64,000 bases of DNA from JAJDXW01 sp965223775 (GTDB lineage: Bacteria > Pseudomonadota > Gammaproteobacteria > HK1), in NCBI GenBank assembly GCA_965223775.1, contig OZ245021.1, forward strand, positions 1,984,001 through 2,048,000, given 5' to 3'. The notes beneath the pieces were generated by a model, which searched no databases, was not told where the DNA came from, and was given only the letters and a program-made list of their open reading frames with translations. How positions within the stretch are numbered: the first letter of the stretch is position 1; every line of letters starts with the position of its first letter. This document shows, in pieces, positions 40,723 through 57,748 of the stretch. The position numbers and the translations under genes are program-made.

Positions 40723-43017
40723 ATGTCAGGCATACAGAATCTCAGCCGGCGTGAATTCCTGAAGAACACCGGCATTACGGGCGCGATGGTGCTCGGCGCG
40801 CAGGTGGTTCCGAACCCCCTGCTCGCGGGCGCGCAGGCGCAGTCGACGGGCGCTTCGATACAGCCCAATCTCTTCGTTTCAATCGCTGGCGACGGGATGG
40901 TGACCATCACGTGCAGCCGCTCCGAGATGGGTCAGGGGGTGCGCACGGGCATTCCGATGATCCTTGCCGACGAGCTGGAAGCCGACTGGCAGCGGGTGAG
41001 TATCTGGCAGGCTCCGGGGGATGCGGAGAAGTACGATCCCGCGGGGAAGGACGGCCAGAACACGGACGGGTCCCGCAGCACGCGCCATCATCTGGACGTG
41101 ATGCGCGAGCTCGGCGCCGCGGGCCGGTACGTGCTGGAGCAGGCGGCGGCGCGGAAATGGGGCGTCGACGCCGGCGAGGTGTACGCGAAGGACCACCGCC
41201 TCTACCACACCGGCTCGGGCCGTTCGTTCGACTTCGGAGAGGTTGTGGACGCGGCCGCCGGCATTGAGGTGCCGGCCGGCGCGGATGCACCGAAGCTCAA
41301 GGACCCGTCGCAGTGGAAGTACATCGGCCGCGACATGCCGGTGGTCGACAACTACGACATGAGCACCGGCGGCGCCGACTTCGGGGCCGACGTCACCATT
41401 CCCGGCATGAAGATCGCCGTCGTGGCGCGGGCGCCCGTCTATCGCGGCAAGGCGAAGTCCTTCGACGCCACCGAGGCGCTCAAGGTCCAGGGCGTCGAGC
41501 AGGTGGTCGAGATCCCGGCTCTCCCGGACGACACCCCGGCGGAGTTTCGGGCGCTCGGGGGCATCGCGGTGATCGGCACGAACACCTGGTCGGTGCTCGA
41601 AGGCCGCAGGAAGCTCGCCATCGAGTGGGATGACGGCCCGAACGCCGTTCATGATTCGAGCGCCTACAACGATCAGCTCCGAGTCGCGGCCCGCGCCGGC
41701 GGCCACGTCATCCGCGACCGGGGAAATGTCGACGAGGCGTTCGCGGCCGCCGACCAGGTGCTGGAGGCGGAGTACTTCGTGCCGTACTTCATCCACACCC
41801 CGATGGAGCCGCCGGCCGCAATCGTGGATGCCAACGCGAGGCCGGTGAAGATCGTCACCTCCACCCAGTCGCCGAACGAGACCCGGCAGTACGTCGCCGA
41901 GGCGCTCGGGCTCGACAAGTCCGAAATCGAGTGCCAGGTGACGCTCCTCGGCGGCGGATTCGGGCGCAAGTCCAAGCCCGACTTCGCGTGCGAGGCGGCG
42001 ATCCTCTCGCAGATGATCGGCTCCCCGGTCCGGGTGCAGTGGACCCGCGAGGACGAGATCCGGAACGGCTACTACCACGCGGCGAGCGCCCACCGCCTGA
42101 AGGCAGGGCTCGACGCTTCCGGCAAGGTTACGGGGTGGCACCACTCCGGCGCCTGGCCGTCGCTCATCGGACTCTGGGCGCCGGGCATCAAGACCGGCCA
42201 TCCGATCGAGTACGGACTCGGTCTCATCGACACCCCGTACGACGGGGTCCCGAACCTGCGGATCGAGAACGGCGAGGCGGACGTCATGATTCGGGTGGGC
42301 TGGTACCGGTCGGTCAACAACATCCAGCACGCCTTCGCGATGAACTGCTTCGCGAACGAGCTCGCGGCCGCCGCCGGCCGCGATCCGGTCGAGTTCCTGC
42401 TGGAGCTGATCGGCGAGGCCGACGTCATGGACCTCGCCAAGGACGGGGTCGAGGACCACTGGAACTACGGGGACTCGGTCGAGGAATGGCCGATCATGCC
42501 GAAGCGCCTCTCGAACGTGCTTCGGGTGGCGGCCGCGAAGTCGGGCTACGGCAAGCCGATTCCGGCGGGCCATGGCCTGGGGCTCGCCTGTCACCGCAGC
42601 TTCCACAGCTACGTGGCGTCCGCAGTGCACGTGGTCGTCCGGGACGACGGCTCGCTCCACATCCCGCAGGTCGACATGGTGGTCGACTGCGGCCGGTACG
42701 TGAACCCCGAAGGAGTGAGAAAGCAGATCGAGGGGGCGGCCATCTACGGCAATACGGTCGCGCGCCACGGGCTGATCTCCACCACTCGGGGAGCCGTCGA
42801 CCAGAGCAACTTCCACGACTACCCGGTTTCCCGCATGAACGATGCGCCTCTCGACGTGCGGGTGCACATCGTGGAGGACTTCGTGCATCTTCGTCCCTGC
42901 GGGGTCGGGGAGCCGGGGGTGCCGCCGTACACGCCGGCGCTGGTCAACGCGATCTACAACGCCACCGGCAAGCGGATTCGGCAACTTCCGATCGGCGACC
43001 AGCTCAAGTCCGCCTGA
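40723..43017 (+). CDS. Molybdenum hydroxylase large subunit (isoquinoline 1-oxidoreductase beta type)
   Basis: A 764-residue Mo-pterin cytosine dinucleotide subunit. The N-terminus has a Tat signal (SRREFLKNTGITGAM, residues 8-22), indicating folded export to the periplasm along with the FeS partner. The rest has the IorB layout with SRSEMGQGVRTGIPMILADEL, TLLGGGFGRKSKPDF and the C-terminal HLRPCGVGEPGVPPYTPALVNAI region holding the catalytic Glu. The family oxidises N-heterocycles or aldehydes; the substrate here is unknown. It ends 28-43 bp before a GC-rich hairpin. Confidence 0.92.
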   Translation: MSGIQNLSRREFLKNTGITGAMVLGAQVVPNPLLAGAQAQSTGASIQPNLFVSIAGDGMVTITCSRSEMGQGVRTGIPMILADELEADWQRVSIWQAPGDAEKYDPAGKDGQNTDGSRSTRHHLDVMRELGAAGRYVLEQAAARKWGVDAGEVYAKDHRLYHTGSGRSFDFGEVVDAAAGIEVPAGADAPKLKDPSQWKYIGRDMPVVDNYDMSTGGADFGADVTIPGMKIAVVARAPVYRGKAKSFDATEALKVQGVEQVVEIPALPDDTPAEFRALGGIAVIGTNTWSVLEGRRKLAIEWDDGPNAVHDSSAYNDQLRVAARAGGHVIRDRGNVDEAFAAADQVLEAEYFVPYFIHTPMEPPAAIVDANARPVKIVTSTQSPNETRQYVAEALGLDKSEIECQVTLLGGGFGRKSKPDFACEAAILSQMIGSPVRVQWTREDEIRNGYYHAASAHRLKAGLDASGKVTGWHHSGAWPSLIGLWAPGIKTGHPIEYGLGLIDTPYDGVPNLRIENGEADVMIRVGWYRSVNNIQHAFAMNCFANELAAAAGRDPVEFLLELIGEADVMDLAKDGVEDHWNYGDSVEEWPIMPKRLSNVLRVAAAKSGYGKPIPAGHGLGLACHRSFHSYVASAVHVVVRDDGSLHIPQVDMVVDCGRYVNPEGVRKQIEGAAIYGNTVARHGLISTTRGAVDQSNFHDYPVSRMNDAPLDVRVHIVEDFVHLRPCGVGEPGVPPYTPALVNAIYNATGKRIRQLPIGDQLKSA

Positions 43018-43027
43018 CGGGGTCGAA

Positions 43028-43060
43028 GGGCGGCGAGGGTCGTGCCGGCTCTCGCCGCCC
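43028..43060 (+). terminator. Hairpin after the molybdenum hydroxylase operon
   Basis: A perfect 10-bp stem (GGGCGGCGAG / CTCGCCGCCC) with a 13-base loop, 11 bp after the stop codon. No T-run follows, so it may act only with Rho or as a 3'-end stabiliser. The remaining 220 bp up to the tRNA promoter is GC-rich and holds no recognisable gene. Confidence 0.55.
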
Positions 43061-43282
43061 GGGGTTCCGCACCGGGCGACCTCGGAAGGGCGGGGCGGAA
43101 TCCGGCCGCCGGCCGGGCTCCGGGTTCGTGCGGATCCCGTCGCCCCTCCCCGCCTCTCGTGGAGCGGGGCCGAGGGATCCGGAACGGGAGGGGGTTCCGG
43201 CTTCGCGCCGGGGAGAAAACCCGTCGGACCGGAGGGGCCGCGGGTGCCCGGCCGCAATGGGCGGTCCGTTCCCACTTTTCCG

Positions 43283-43311
43283 TTGACATGATTACCTCGT
43301 CCGGCGAAAAT
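43283..43311 (+). promoter_or_regulatory. Promoter of the tRNA-tufB operon
   Basis: TTGACA (43283-43288), 17-bp spacer, GAAAAT (43306-43311). The tRNA-Tyr begins 16 bp downstream. The -35 is perfect and the spacing optimal for a strong sigma-70 promoter, which is expected for this operon. Confidence 0.72.
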
Positions 43312-43327
43312 GATCTGCTTCGTCGCC

Positions 43328-43412
43328 GGTGGGGTTCCCGAGTGGTCAAAGGGATCAGACTGTAAATCTGACGGCTCAGCCTTCGGAGGTTCGAATCCTC
43401 CCCCCACCACCA
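43328..43412 (+). tRNA. tRNA-Tyr (GTA)
   Basis: A cloverleaf with 7-bp acceptor stem (GGTGGGG/CCCCACC), long variable arm typical of tRNA-Tyr, anticodon GTA in CTGTAAA, T-loop GGTTCGAATCC and encoded CCA. First of the Tyr-Gly-Thr cluster that precedes tufB, as in E. coli. Confidence 0.96.
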
Positions 43413-43466
43413 GCCGGTGGTCGGTGGAAGGCAGCCGCCCCTTGCGAGCCGGGGCCCTTTGACCTC

Positions 43467-43540
<74 letters not shown>

Positions 43541-43568
43541 TCCGCGCGGACGAGTCGAACGCCACCTG

Positions 43569-43644
<76 letters not shown>

Positions 43645-43738
43645 CTTCCGGATGCGGCCACGGCACATGGCAGCCGGTCCGGGGCGAGGCGGCGGAAGCA
43701 GGACCGCAACCACTAGTATCGATTCGAGGAGATTCGAG

Positions 43739-44929
<1,191 letters not shown>

Positions 44930-44937
44930 CAGATTTC

Positions 44938-45013
<76 letters not shown>

Positions 45014-45053
45014 ACCCTCATCCGAAAGGCGAAACAGGAACCGGCGCGGCAGC

Positions 45054-45428
45054 ATGAGTGCTCGGCTCGAAATGACGACAGCCCTGGCAGACCTCCTCAA
45101 ATGGATCGTGGCGATCGCACTGTTCGTCGCCGCGCTCGCGGCCTTCTACCTCTTCCCCGACGAATCGCTGCTGCTCAGGGTGGTCGGGCTGCTGGTGGCC
45201 GCGGGCCTGACCTGCGCCATTGCCTACACGACGGCGAAGGGCCGCGAGGCGTGGCACTTTCTGCGCGACGCCCGAACCGAGGTGCGCAAGGTGGTCTGGC
45301 CCACCCGCACCGAGACTCTCCAGACCACGGGGATCGTGATTGTCGTGGTCTCCGTGCTCGCGGTCGTCATGTGGGGGTTCGACAGCCTTCTCTCGGTGGC
45401 GGTCAAGTCCCTGCTCGGGTCCGGGTGA
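45054..45428 (+). CDS. secE: Protein translocase subunit SecE
   Basis: A 124-residue inner-membrane protein of the SecYEG channel. Three hydrophobic segments (about 17-35, 41-59 and 92-115) match the three-helix gammaproteobacterial form; the essential region EVRKVVWPTRTETLQTT lies before the last helix. The ATG at 45054 was chosen; a second in-frame ATG lies at 45072. Its stop is 11 bp before the preferred nusG start. Confidence 0.92.
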   Translation: MSARLEMTTALADLLKWIVAIALFVAALAAFYLFPDESLLLRVVGLLVAAGLTCAIAYTTAKGREAWHFLRDARTEVRKVVWPTRTETLQTTGIVIVVVSVLAVVMWGFDSLLSVAVKSLLGSG

Positions 45429-45439
45429 AGTTCGCCGAC

Positions 45440-45970
45440 ATGCAGTGGTACGTGATACACGCCTACTCGGGATTCGAGAACCGGGTCAAGAAGCTGATCG
45501 AGGAGCGCATTTCCCGCTCGGGTCCGGTGCGCGATCAGTTCGGAAAGATCCTGGTTCCCACCGAGGAAGTGGTCGAGATGCGCTCCGGCCAGAAGCGCCG
45601 CAGCGAGCGCAAGTTCTTCCCCGGCTACGTGCTGGTGGAAATGGAGATGACGAACGAGTCGAGGCACCTCGTCAAGGGGGTGGACAACGTGCTCGGCTTC
45701 ATCTCCGGCGCTTCCGGCGAGCCCGTTCCCATCACCCCGCGCGAGGTGGACCAGATCCTCGACCGGGTACGGGAAGGTTCCGAGCAGCCGCGGCCGAAGG
45801 TGCTGTTCGAGCCGGGCGAGGTGGTGCGGGTCGTCGACGGGCCCTTCAACGACTTCAACGGCGTGGTCGAAGAAGTCAACTACGAGAAGAGCCGCCTCCG
45901 GGTCGCAGTGCTCATATTCGGGCGTTCGACCCCGGTCGAACTCGACTTCGCGCAGGTGGAGAAGGACTGA
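45440..45970 (+). CDS. nusG: Transcription termination/antitermination factor NusG
   Basis: A 176-residue RNA polymerase-binding factor. The NGN domain starts MQWYVIHAYSGFENRV and includes VPTEEVVEMRSGQKRRSERKFFPGYVLVEM (two parts); the C-terminal KOW domain has EPGEVVRVVDGPFNDFNGVVEEV. The ATG at 45440 is preferred since it places WYV at the usual spot; a GTG at 45425, overlapping the secE stop, would add five residues. Confidence 0.95.
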   Translation: MQWYVIHAYSGFENRVKKLIEERISRSGPVRDQFGKILVPTEEVVEMRSGQKRRSERKFFPGYVLVEMEMTNESRHLVKGVDNVLGFISGASGEPVPITPREVDQILDRVREGSEQPRPKVLFEPGEVVRVVDGPFNDFNGVVEEVNYEKSRLRVAVLIFGRSTPVELDFAQVEKD

Positions 45971-45974
45971 ATCG

Positions 45975-46409
45975 ATGGCGAAGAAGATCAGGGCCTATAT
46001 CAAGCTGCAGGTGCCCGCCGGTCAGGCCAACCCGGCGCCGCCCGTCGGCCCGGCTCTCGGGCAGCACGGCGTCAACATCATGGAGTTCTGCAAGGCGTTC
46101 AACGCAGCGACCCAGGGCGCCGAGCCGGGCCTGCCGACCCCGGTGGTCATCACCGTGTACGCGGATTCGAGCTTTACGTTCATCACCAAGACCCCGCCGG
46201 CCGCGGTGCTGCTTCGCAAGGCGGTCGGGATCGAGAAGGGGAGTGGAGAGCCGAATGTCGCCAAGGTGGGGCGGGTCGGCCGCGACGCACTGGCCGAGAT
46301 CGCAAGGGTCAAGATGGCGGATCTGAACACCGAAGACATGGACGCGGCGGTCCGGATCATCGCCGGAACCGCCCGCAGCATGGGTATCGAGACCGAGGGA
46401 GTCGAGTGA
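45975..46409 (+). CDS. rplK: 50S ribosomal protein L11
   Basis: A 144-residue L11 of the GTPase-associated centre. It has IKLQVPAGQANPAPPVGPALGQHGVNIMEFCKAFN (two adjoining parts) at the N-terminus and the C-terminal rRNA-binding domain. The thiostrepton-region prolines are present. Starts 4 bp after nusG. Confidence 0.97.
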   Translation: MAKKIRAYIKLQVPAGQANPAPPVGPALGQHGVNIMEFCKAFNAATQGAEPGLPTPVVITVYADSSFTFITKTPPAAVLLRKAVGIEKGSGEPNVAKVGRVGRDALAEIARVKMADLNTEDMDAAVRIIAGTARSMGIETEGVE

Positions 46410-46410
46410 C

Positions 46411-47097
46411 ATGTCGAAACGGCTTGCCGCGATTCGCGAGAGGGTCGAACGAGGTCGGCTCTACGAAGCTGCGGATGCGCTCCGCCTGCTCAAGGAGACG
46501 GCCAACCCGAAGTTCGACGAGACCGTCGAGGCCGCGGTGAACCTGGGCGTGGACCCGCGCAAGTCCGACCAGGTCGTGCGCGGCTCCACGGTGTTGCCGA
46601 ACGGCACCGGCAAGGACGTCCGGGTGGCTGTCTTCGCGTCCGGGCCGCGGGCCGACGAAGCGCGTGAAGCGGGCGCGGATATCGTCGGGCTGGAGGATCT
46701 CGCCGAGAAGGTGCGCGCAGGCGAGCTCGACTTCGACATTGCGATCGCCACCCCCGATTCGATGCGGGTCGTGGGGCAGCTCGGCCGCATCCTCGGCCCT
46801 CGGGGGTTGATGCCGAATCCGAAGACCGGGACGGTGGCGGAGGACGTCTCCACCGCGGTCGCGAACGCCAAGGGCGGCCAGGTGCAGTACCGGACCGACC
46901 GGGCCGGGATCATCCATTGCCCCATCGGAAAGCTGTCGTTCGACGCCGAGGCCCTGAGCGAGAATCTCGCTGCTCTCGTCACGCAGCTCGTGCGGGCGAA
47001 GCCGGCGGCGTCCAAGGGAGTCTATCTGCAGAAGGTGACCGTCTCCAGCACCATGGGGCCCGGGGTCACCGTCGACAAGGCAAGCCTTTCGGTTTGA
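46411..47097 (+). CDS. rplA: 50S ribosomal protein L1
   Basis: A 228-residue L1 of the stalk, which in E. coli also represses its own operon. Has FDETVEAAVNLGVDPRKSDQ, GPRGLMPNPKTGTV and the C-terminal YLQKVTVSSTMGPGV. Starts one base after the rplK stop. Confidence 0.97.
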   Translation: MSKRLAAIRERVERGRLYEAADALRLLKETANPKFDETVEAAVNLGVDPRKSDQVVRGSTVLPNGTGKDVRVAVFASGPRADEAREAGADIVGLEDLAEKVRAGELDFDIAIATPDSMRVVGQLGRILGPRGLMPNPKTGTVAEDVSTAVANAKGGQVQYRTDRAGIIHCPIGKLSFDAEALSENLAALVTQLVRAKPAASKGVYLQKVTVSSTMGPGVTVDKASLSV

Positions 47098-47202
47098 TCG
47101 AACGGCGGGCGCGGGCCCGAGATCGGGACCGGACGCGCCGCGTCCGCCCGAATGCCCGAGGGCCGGTCACGGCCCGTGCCACGAACGAGGAGGTCTGGAT
47201 GC

Positions 47203-47733
47203 ATGCCGCTCAGTCTCAATGAAAAGAAGGCGGTGGTGGCCGAGGTGGCGGAGGTCGCGAAGAGCGCCTCCTCGGTGATCGCGGCCGAGTACCGGGGGCT
47301 CAACGTGGCCGAGATGACGGAGTTCAGGCGTCAGGCCCGGGCGGCCGGCGTCCATGTGCGGGTCGTTCCGAACAACCTCGCGAAGCGGGCCGTCGAGTCG
47401 ACGGACTTCGAGTGCATGCGCGAGGAGCTGACCGGGCCGCTGGTGCTGGCGTTCGCACGGGACGATCCGGGGTCGGCGGCAAGGGTCGTTCGCGACTACC
47501 GGCGTGCCAACCAGAAGCTGAAGGTGCGGCTCGTGGCGTTCGGCGGGAGGCTCGTCGACCCGGAGGATATCGACAACCTCGCGAACCTACCCACCTGGGA
47601 CGAGGCGATCGCCCGCCTGATGGCGGTGCTCAAGGCTCCCGTGACCAAGCTCGCCCGCACCCTGGCGGAGCCCCACACGAGGCTCGTCCGGGCGCTCGAC
47701 GCGATTCGGCAGCAGAAGGAGTCGGCGGACTGA
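47203..47733 (+). CDS. rplJ: 50S ribosomal protein L10
   Basis: A 176-residue L10 that anchors L7/L12. It has KKAVVAEVAEVAKSASSVIAAEYRGL, RVVPNNLAKRAVE and GPLVLAFA. A GAGGAGG site precedes the ATG at 47203. The 105-bp leader after rplA is where L10 autoregulation acts in E. coli; I could not identify the kink-turn by eye. Confidence 0.95.
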   Translation: MPLSLNEKKAVVAEVAEVAKSASSVIAAEYRGLNVAEMTEFRRQARAAGVHVRVVPNNLAKRAVESTDFECMREELTGPLVLAFARDDPGSAARVVRDYRRANQKLKVRLVAFGGRLVDPEDIDNLANLPTWDEAIARLMAVLKAPVTKLARTLAEPHTRLVRALDAIRQQKESAD

Positions 47734-47800
47734 GCCGCTGGCGAACGCGAACCCATTCGGCAACACACCGGCCGCGCGCCGGAGGACGGAGAGAGAGGAA

Positions 47801-48181
47801 ATGGCGGTAAACAAAGAGGAACTCCTGGAAACCATTGCCAACATGACGGTGCTCGAGGTCGTCGAGCTGGTCGAGGCGATGGAGGAGAAGTTCGGCGTGT
47901 CGGCGGCGATGACCGCGGTCACGGCCGCGCCCGCGGCGGCGGCGGATGCGGCCCCCGAGGAAGAGGAGCAGACCGAGTTCGACGTGGTCCTCACGAGCTT
48001 CGGATCCGCGAAGGTCGGCGTCATCAAGGTGGTGCGCGCCCTCACCAGCCTCGGCCTCAAGGAGGCGAAGGACCTGGTCGAGAGCGCCCCGGCCCCGGTC
48101 CGCGAAGCGGTCTCGAAGGACGACGCCGAGGACGCCAGAAAGCAGCTCGAGGAAGCGGGCGCGAGCGTGGAGGTCCGGTAG
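47801..48181 (+). CDS. rplL: 50S ribosomal protein L7/L12
   Basis: A 126-residue acidic stalk protein: an N-terminal dimer helix region, the Ala-rich hinge (AAPAAAADAAPEEEE) and the factor-binding domain FDVVLTSFGSAKVGVIKVVRALTSLGLKEAKDLVE (two parts). Normal length. Follows rplJ by 67 bp with a GGAGGA-like site. Confidence 0.96.
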   Translation: MAVNKEELLETIANMTVLEVVELVEAMEEKFGVSAAMTAVTAAPAAAADAAPEEEEQTEFDVVLTSFGSAKVGVIKVVRALTSLGLKEAKDLVESAPAPVREAVSKDDAEDARKQLEEAGASVEVR

Positions 48182-48232
48182 GCGCTGCCTCCTGGCCCGG
48201 ACCGTCCCCGTCACAGCCTCCGAGGTGTCCCG

Positions 48233-52414
<4,182 letters not shown>

Positions 52415-52472
52415 CGTTTCGCAGGAGCGTGGGCACTACGGCGAATTCAGAAAGGGTCATGGGGGACGTGAC

Positions 52473-56687
<4,215 letters not shown>

Positions 56688-56722
56688 TACGACGAAAATC
56701 GGGAGGAACGGACTCCCGCGTG

Positions 56723-56751
56723 TTGACATGAGCCCGGTACGTATCTAGACT
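56723..56751 (+). promoter_or_regulatory. Promoter of the str operon
   Basis: TTGACA (56723-56728), 17-bp spacer, TAGACT (56746-56751), 113 bp before the rpsL start. This would drive rpsL-rpsG-fusA-tufA and probably the S10 genes. Confidence 0.72.
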
Positions 56752-56764
56752 CGCCGGGCTTTAC

Positions 56765-56794
56765 GACAGGCAGGTTTTTCCGCCTGTCAGTTTT
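56765..56794 (+). terminator. Hairpin with T-run in the rpoC-rpsL intergenic region
   Basis: Stem GACAGGC/GCCTGTC (7 bp, with two inner GG/CC pairs across a T5 loop) followed by AGTTTT. It could end rpoBC transcription, or act as an attenuator because it lies just downstream of the str promoter. A second small stem GCTATC/GATAGC follows close to the rpsL start. Confidence 0.6.
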
Positions 56795-56864
56795 CCCGGC
56801 TTCCTTCTTTCGACCGGACCCAAGGTCGGCGAAAGGGGGGCTATCGTCTCCGGATAGCGGGCGA

Positions 56865-57239
56865 ATGGCTACGATCAACCAACTCGTACGAAAGCCGCGC
56901 AAGCGGCAGACGAAGAAGACCAACGTCCCGGCGCTGCAGGGCGGCCCGCAGAAGCGGGGGGTGTGTACCCGGGTGTACACGACCACCCCGAAGAAGCCCA
57001 ACTCCGCCTTGCGCAAGGTCGCTCGAGTACGCCTGACCAACGGAATGGAAGTGACGACGTACATCGGCGGCGAGGGACACAACCTTCAGGAGCACTCGGT
57101 AATCCTCATCCGCGGAGGCCGGGTGAAGGATCTTCCCGGGGTGCGCTACCACACGGTGCGCGGCACCCTGGATGCCTCCGGAGTCGCGTCCCGGCGCCAG
57201 GGGCGCTCGAAGTACGGCGCCAAGCGGCCGAGGAGCTGA
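56865..57239 (+). CDS. rpsL: 30S ribosomal protein S12
   Basis: A 124-residue S12. It has KKPNSALRKVARVRLTNG with the streptomycin-site lysine, HNLQEHSVILIRGGRVKDLPGVRYH (two parts) with the second lysine, all as in sensitive strains. First gene of the str operon. Confidence 0.97.
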   Translation: MATINQLVRKPRKRQTKKTNVPALQGGPQKRGVCTRVYTTTPKKPNSALRKVARVRLTNGMEVTTYIGGEGHNLQEHSVILIRGGRVKDLPGVRYHTVRGTLDASGVASRRQGRSKYGAKRPRS

Positions 57240-57241
57240 CG

Positions 57242-57712
57242 ATGCCGCGCAGAAGGGTTGTCGCACAACGGGTCATCCTCCCGGATCCGAAGTACAAGGA
57301 CGAGGCCGTCGCGAAGTTCATCAACACCCTGATGCTGAACGGCAAGAAATCGATCGCGGAGCGGGTGATGTACGGCGCGCTCGATCAGGTCGCGCGCCGC
57401 ACCAAGAAGGATCCGCTCTCGGTGTTCGAAGAAGCGCTCGAGAACGTCCGGCCCCAGGTGGAGGTGAGGTCCCGCAGGGTCGGGGGGGCAACCTACCAGG
57501 TGCCGGTCGAAGTGCGGCCGGTGCGGCGCAGCGCGCTCGCCATGCGATGGCTCGTGGACTCGGCTCGCAAACGCGGCGAGAAGTCTATGGATCAGCGACT
57601 CGCGGCCGAGCTGATCGAGGCGTCCGAGAGTCGCGGCACCGCGGCCAAGAAGCGTGAGGATACTCATCGCATGGCCGAGGCAAACAAGGCGTTCGCACAC
57701 TACCGCTGGTAG
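57242..57712 (+). CDS. rpsG: 30S ribosomal protein S7
   Basis: A 156-residue S7, which in E. coli represses the str operon. It starts MPRRRVVAQRVILPDPKY and has FINTLMLNGKKSIAERVMYGAL and HRMAEANKAFAHYRW at the end. Begins 2 bp after rpsL. Confidence 0.97.
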   Translation: MPRRRVVAQRVILPDPKYKDEAVAKFINTLMLNGKKSIAERVMYGALDQVARRTKKDPLSVFEEALENVRPQVEVRSRRVGGATYQVPVEVRPVRRSALAMRWLVDSARKRGEKSMDQRLAAELIEASESRGTAAKKREDTHRMAEANKAFAHYRW

Positions 57713-57748
57713 TCCGCCAGCCTTCCCCGCTATCCCGGAATTCCCACG

